From positions 1 to 24,891 of the forward strand of contig JAKDIS010000028.1 in assembly GCA_030450335.1 (NCBI GenBank): a stretch of DNA of 24,891 bases, written 5' to 3'. The position numbers and the translations under genes were made by a program. The notes beneath the pieces were generated by a model. It worked only from the letters and a program-made list of their open reading frames with translations, was not told where the DNA came from and ran no database searches. The stretch is from Corynebacterium sp. (GTDB lineage Bacteria > Actinomycetota > Actinomycetes > Mycobacteriales > Mycobacteriaceae). Positions 22,117 to 24,891 of this stretch are shown here, piece by piece (the stretch's first letter is position 1; each line of letters opens with the position of its first letter).

Positions 22117-22805
22117 GCCGGATCACCCGCAGACATCGCGTTGACGATCGTTCCGTCCCGGAGTTCCAGCGTCCTGTCCGTCACCGCGGCAACGTCGGCA
22201 TCATGGGTGACCATGAGGATGCTCGTACCGTCCGCCGCGAGCTCACGCAACAGCGCCACGACGACACGGCCGTTCGCCTCGTCAAGTGCACCCGTGGGTT
22301 CGTCAGCGAAGATGACCTGCGGGGACACGGCCACCGCGCGGGCGATCGCGATCCGCTGACGTTGCCCGCCGGACAACTCATCCGGCCGTGACCTCAGATA
22401 GTCCTGCATCCCGACCCTCGACAGCGCTTCAGCGATGCGGTCACGGCTCGCGTGACCGCCTGCCATGCGTATCCCCAGCGCAATGTTCTCCTGGACGGAG
22501 AGGAAGTCGAAGAGGTTGTACTCCTGGAACACGGTCGCTGTGGTGGTGGCCCGGAGACGCGACCGCCTCCCGTCCGAGAGATCCCAGAGGCCGGTGTCAC
22601 CGTAGTTGACGACTCCTGAATCCGGTCGGACGATACCGGCGAGAAGGTTCAGGAGCGTCGACTTCCCAGACCCCGACCGGCCCATCAGAGCGAGGAAGGA
22701 ACCCGCCGGGATGCTGACGTCCACACCTGCGCCGGCCGCGCCGCCGATGACCGGTCCGTCTTGCTCCCGGTAGGTCTTGGTCAATGCATGCGCGGTGATG
22801 TCCAT
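22113..22805 (-). CDS. ABC transporter ATP-binding protein (MacB/LolD/BceA type)
   Basis: The 230-residue ATPase is complete: Walker A GRSGSGKST, Q-loop VFQEYNLF, signature LSGGQRQR, Walker B VIFADEPTG and the H-loop in MVTHD. This arrangement and size are typical of ATPases that energise FtsX-type permeases. The ATG at 22805 (MDITAHALTKTY) is chosen because homology starts there and GGTGGGG lies just upstream; a longer frame upstream overlaps the regulatory region. It is the first gene of a two-gene operon with the permease and is divergent from the histidine kinase gene across 132 bp. Confidence 0.93.
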   Translation of the reverse strand: MDITAHALTKTYREQDGPVIGGAAGAGVDVSIPAGSFLALMGRSGSGKSTLLNLLAGIVRPDSGVVNYGDTGLWDLSDGRRSRLRATTTATVFQEYNLFDFLSVQENIALGIRMAGGHASRDRIAEALSRVGMQDYLRSRPDELSGGQRQRIAIARAVAVSPQVIFADEPTGALDEANGRVVVALLRELAADGTSILMVTHDADVAAVTDRTLELRDGTIVNAMSAGDPA

Positions 22806-22883
22806 GTCCCCACCCTGCGGTAGTGAGGGCTCAGGATCGAGAGGAACCCGGAACGTCGGGAGCTGGCTCCACCCCCGGAAGAA

Positions 22884-22903
22884 CGGTGGAGGTGAGTCCA
22901 CCG
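22884..22903. promoter_or_regulatory. Perfect inverted repeat in the kinase/ABC divergent region
   Basis: CGGTGGA and TCCACCG are perfectly inverted around a 6-base spacer (22891-22896), so centres are 13 bp apart. The right arm overlaps the -35 of the kinase promoter. Its form suits a dimeric LuxR-type response regulator, possibly the one encoded next door, controlling both directions. It is not followed by a T-run on either strand, so a terminator is unlikely. Confidence 0.6.
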
Positions 22904-22929
22904 ACACGCGTGCCCCTGACCACTACACT
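22901..22929 (+). promoter_or_regulatory. Promoter of the kinase/regulator operon
   Basis: -35 CCGACA (22901-22906; four of six consensus bases) and -10 TACACT (22924-22929) are 17 bp apart. The -10 ends 8 nt before the GTG at 22938, so the transcript should be leaderless. Confidence 0.6.
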
Positions 22930-22937
22930 TACTGACC

Positions 22938-24191
22938 GTGGAGTTTTCAGCGAACGATCCATCGAACGCCCCTCAGGCACCCAGGTACTGGCCGGCGGGG
23001 TTCGACGTCCGACCGTGGAGATTCCTCGCTGACCGAGGTCCGTGGCGGGCCCTGCCCTGGACCCTCCTCCTTGCAACCCTCTTCCTCCCAGCCCTTGTCA
23101 CGGCGCTCATCCTGTTGCCGTGGCTGCCGTTGAGTGCCCGAGCATCGGATTCAGTCGGTCGTCTCGGTTCCCGGTGGATGAGGGTCTCCGTGCCCGACCG
23201 CCCGGTCAACCGGTGGTTCGACTGGCGGCAGACAGCTGAGCTCTGCGCCCAGCTACTACTGTCCTTCGCCGCTTTCCTGCTGTCGCTGAGCCTCGGTCTC
23301 CTCACCTGTGTACTTGCCGCAACCCCCTTCATGTGGGCCAGCCGCGGCTTCCCGGGAGGCACCGGAATCGACCTGGGGGTCCTGGAGATCCACGACACCG
23401 GGGCTCTCGTCGCCATCGTCGGGGCCGGAGCTGCAGTCTGCGCCCTCGCTTTCCTGTACGCCAGCTGGGTCATCACCGGCTGCTCGGTCGCTGTTACCGT
23501 CGCCTCGAACTCGACGGTTTCCCCCGACGTCGCCGAGATCACCCGGTCACGGGCCGTCCTGGCAGATGCCTTCACAGGCGAACGTCGCCGCATCGAACGC
23601 GAGCTCCACGACGGTGCCCAGCAATACCTCACGGCGCTGCAGCTCAATGTGGCCGCGCTGGAAATGACTGCGCGGACGGGACAAGAGCTGACTGAGCCCA
23701 TGGACAAGGTGAAGGTCAATGCACGGCAAGCTCTCGAATCGCTACGGGCCACCGTCCGCGGCATTTACCCTCAGGTGCTGGCCGACAAGGGTTTGGTGGC
23801 CGCGGTGGACGAACTTGTCTCCCATTCCGGGCTCGATCACCGCTTCGTCCTCGACGGAGCCGAGGATGACTTCCGCCTCACCGACACCCCCGCCCTCCTG
23901 CTGTACCACTGCACCGCAGAGGCTCTGACGAATGCCGTGAAACACGGGGATGCCGACGCCGTACGGGTCACCCTGTCCGACGACAACGGGCACACCGTCC
24001 TCGCGGTCGACAACAACGGCACTGGCACCGGCACGGGCTCTGCGAAGGTAGCCGCCGCCTCCGACGGAGGAGGCACAGGCATCGCCGGACTCACCGAGCG
24101 CGCCGCCGCGCTGGGAGGGACCGTGCAGTTGTCAGATCTTGGTACGTCACAAGGACGATGGACCACACGACTGGAAACGAGGCTTCCATGA
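22938..24191 (+). CDS. Sensor histidine kinase (HisKA_3/NarL-type)
   Basis: The 417-residue protein has an N-terminal membrane region with hydrophobic segments at about 39-62, 100-130 and 155-190 (three or four passes) and only a ~20-residue loop outside, so it has no sizeable external sensor. The dimerisation helix GERRRIERELHDGAQQ carries the phospho-accepting His224. The ATPase domain shows the N box EALTNAVKHGDA and G box GGGTGIAGLTERAAALGG; a Gly/Thr run (TGTGTGS) lies before it. The layout resembles actinobacterial kinases with a membrane 'sensor' domain. The GTG at 22938 is supported by a promoter with leaderless geometry. It overlaps the regulator gene by 4 nt (ATGA) and is divergent from the ABC operon it may control or be controlled by. 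Confidence 0.9.
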   Translation: MEFSANDPSNAPQAPRYWPAGFDVRPWRFLADRGPWRALPWTLLLATLFLPALVTALILLPWLPLSARASDSVGRLGSRWMRVSVPDRPVNRWFDWRQTAELCAQLLLSFAAFLLSLSLGLLTCVLAATPFMWASRGFPGGTGIDLGVLEIHDTGALVAIVGAGAAVCALAFLYASWVITGCSVAVTVASNSTVSPDVAEITRSRAVLADAFTGERRRIERELHDGAQQYLTALQLNVAALEMTARTGQELTEPMDKVKVNARQALESLRATVRGIYPQVLADKGLVAAVDELVSHSGLDHRFVLDGAEDDFRLTDTPALLLYHCTAEALTNAVKHGDADAVRVTLSDDNGHTVLAVDNNGTGTGTGSAKVAAASDGGGTGIAGLTERAAALGGTVQLSDLGTSQGRWTTRLETRLP

Positions 24192-24835
24192 AGATACTGC
24201 TTGCCGAGGACACCACACTGCTTCGCGAAGGCCTCGTCGGACTTCTGGAGTCCGCCGGGCACGAGGTCACCGCGGTCGTCGACGCCGACTCACTGCTGGC
24301 TGCTGCTCAGTCGGCATCCCCCGATCTCATCGTCAGCGATGTCCGGATGCCACCAACAATGACGGATGACGGGCTCGCGATGGTGCACCGGCTTCGTCAG
24401 GACGCGGACGAGCACCGACTGTCCGTCCCCGCGCTGATGCTGTCCCAATATGTGGCGGCCGCCTACCTCGACGACCTCCTGGAGCACGACGGCTTCGGAT
24501 ACCTGCTCAAGGAACGTGTCGCCGATGTCGATAACTTCCTCACCGCCATAGCGAGCGTCGCAGACGGTGGGACAGTCGTTGATCCGGAGGTGGTGCGCGC
24601 CCTGGTGAGTTCCCGGCGCAGCGGCATTGGCGATCTGACGGCGCGCGAACGCGAGGTCCTGGAGCACATGGCGGCCGGCGACTCGAACTCTCAGATCGGC
24701 GAGAAGCTCTTCCTCTCCCCTGGTGCCGTGAGCAAACACGTGGCCAACGTGTTCATGAAACTCGGGATGCTGCCTTCGGACGAGAACCGTCGGGTACGGG
24801 CGGTGCTGACCTGGCTACGTCACGCAGGTCGGTAA
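24188..24835 (+). CDS. LuxR/NarL-family response regulator
   Basis: The 215-residue protein has a receiver domain (about 1-125), with acidic pocket E7/D8, phospho-accepting D51 in LIVSDVRMPP, Ser in MLSQY and Lys in LLKERVAD. A LuxR-type helix-turn-helix follows at about 145-205 (LTAREREVLEHMAAG ... LSPGAVSKHVANVFMKLG). The ATG at 24188 overlaps the kinase stop; CGAGG lies just upstream. It is the cognate partner of the kinase by overlap and class. Likely targets are the divergent ABC operon and its own promoter through the inverted repeat at 22884-22903. That is inference. Confidence 0.93.
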   Translation: MKILLAEDTTLLREGLVGLLESAGHEVTAVVDADSLLAAAQSASPDLIVSDVRMPPTMTDDGLAMVHRLRQDADEHRLSVPALMLSQYVAAAYLDDLLEHDGFGYLLKERVADVDNFLTAIASVADGGTVVDPEVVRALVSSRRSGIGDLTAREREVLEHMAAGDSNSQIGEKLFLSPGAVSKHVANVFMKLGMLPSDENRRVRAVLTWLRHAGR

Positions 24836-24870
24836 CCGGCGCCTCCCCCACCCCTCGCTGCACCGGCCCA

Positions 24871-24891
24871 CCCCGATGTAGCCAGATCACC
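24871..24891. repeat. 21-bp direct repeat, right edge of the ABC/TCS cassette
   Basis: The last 21 bases are identical to and in the same orientation as 20195-20215, and the bases before them (CGCTGCACCGGCCCA) loosely match those before the left copy (CGCTGCTCCCCTGGCCC). The repeat runs to the window edge, so its full length cannot be seen. Confidence 0.8.

Overview
The window is high-GC, densely coded chromosomal DNA from an actinobacterium, most likely a high-GC Corynebacterium. The basis is gene content and order recognised from memory. An IclR-type regulator diverges from leuCD, with a mutT1-like Nudix/phosphatase gene beyond. gltX sits beside tRNA-Glu and tRNA-Gln. Nearby lie a fumarylacetoacetase-fold gene resembling the oxaloacetate decarboxylase Cg1458 of C. 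glutamicum, a DnaQ-like exonuclease and a cNMP/CBS/nucleotidyltransferase protein. No database search was possible.

Layout. 1-4893: mutT1 (5' end missing), a tandem glyoxalase-fold gene, leuD, leuC and the divergent ltbR-type regulator with a candidate operator palindrome. 4894-5487: a 47-residue membrane protein and a tRNA-Glu gene with its terminator. 5488-7357: a convergent pair, an AlkZ-like winged-helix protein and a histidine phosphatase. 7421-7669: a second, near-identical tRNA-Glu block and tRNA-Gln. 7720-10078: tRNA promoter, gltX terminator, gltX and a hydroxypyruvate-isomerase-like gene. 10154-12123: an SDR oxidoreductase and isochorismate synthase. 12156-15694 (minus strand): odx-like gene, DEDDh exonuclease and cNMP/CBS/nucleotidyltransferase. 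15829-20133: a PadR regulator overlapping a fadH-type dienoyl-CoA reductase, then a Tat-exported lipoprotein with a cell-wall-binding-repeat-like region. 20260-24835: a BceAB-like ABC transporter divergent from a NarL-type two-component system.

How the genes work together. gltX lies next to both tRNA species that a non-discriminating GluRS would charge. leuCD and the IclR gene form a biosynthesis/regulator pair. The padR/fadH overlap suggests a substrate-responsive oxidoreductase. The last 4.6 kb looks like a self-contained envelope-stress or peptide-resistance module. It appears lower in GC than its surroundings, has a perfect 7-bp inverted repeat in its regulatory region, and has a shared 21-bp direct repeat at both edges, so it is the best candidate for an acquired system.

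At least seven genes have a TANNNT-like hexamer ending 6-8 nt before the start codon, which suggests widespread leaderless transcription. This also helped choose several start codons. I see no CRISPR array, rRNA gene or intact transposase gene.
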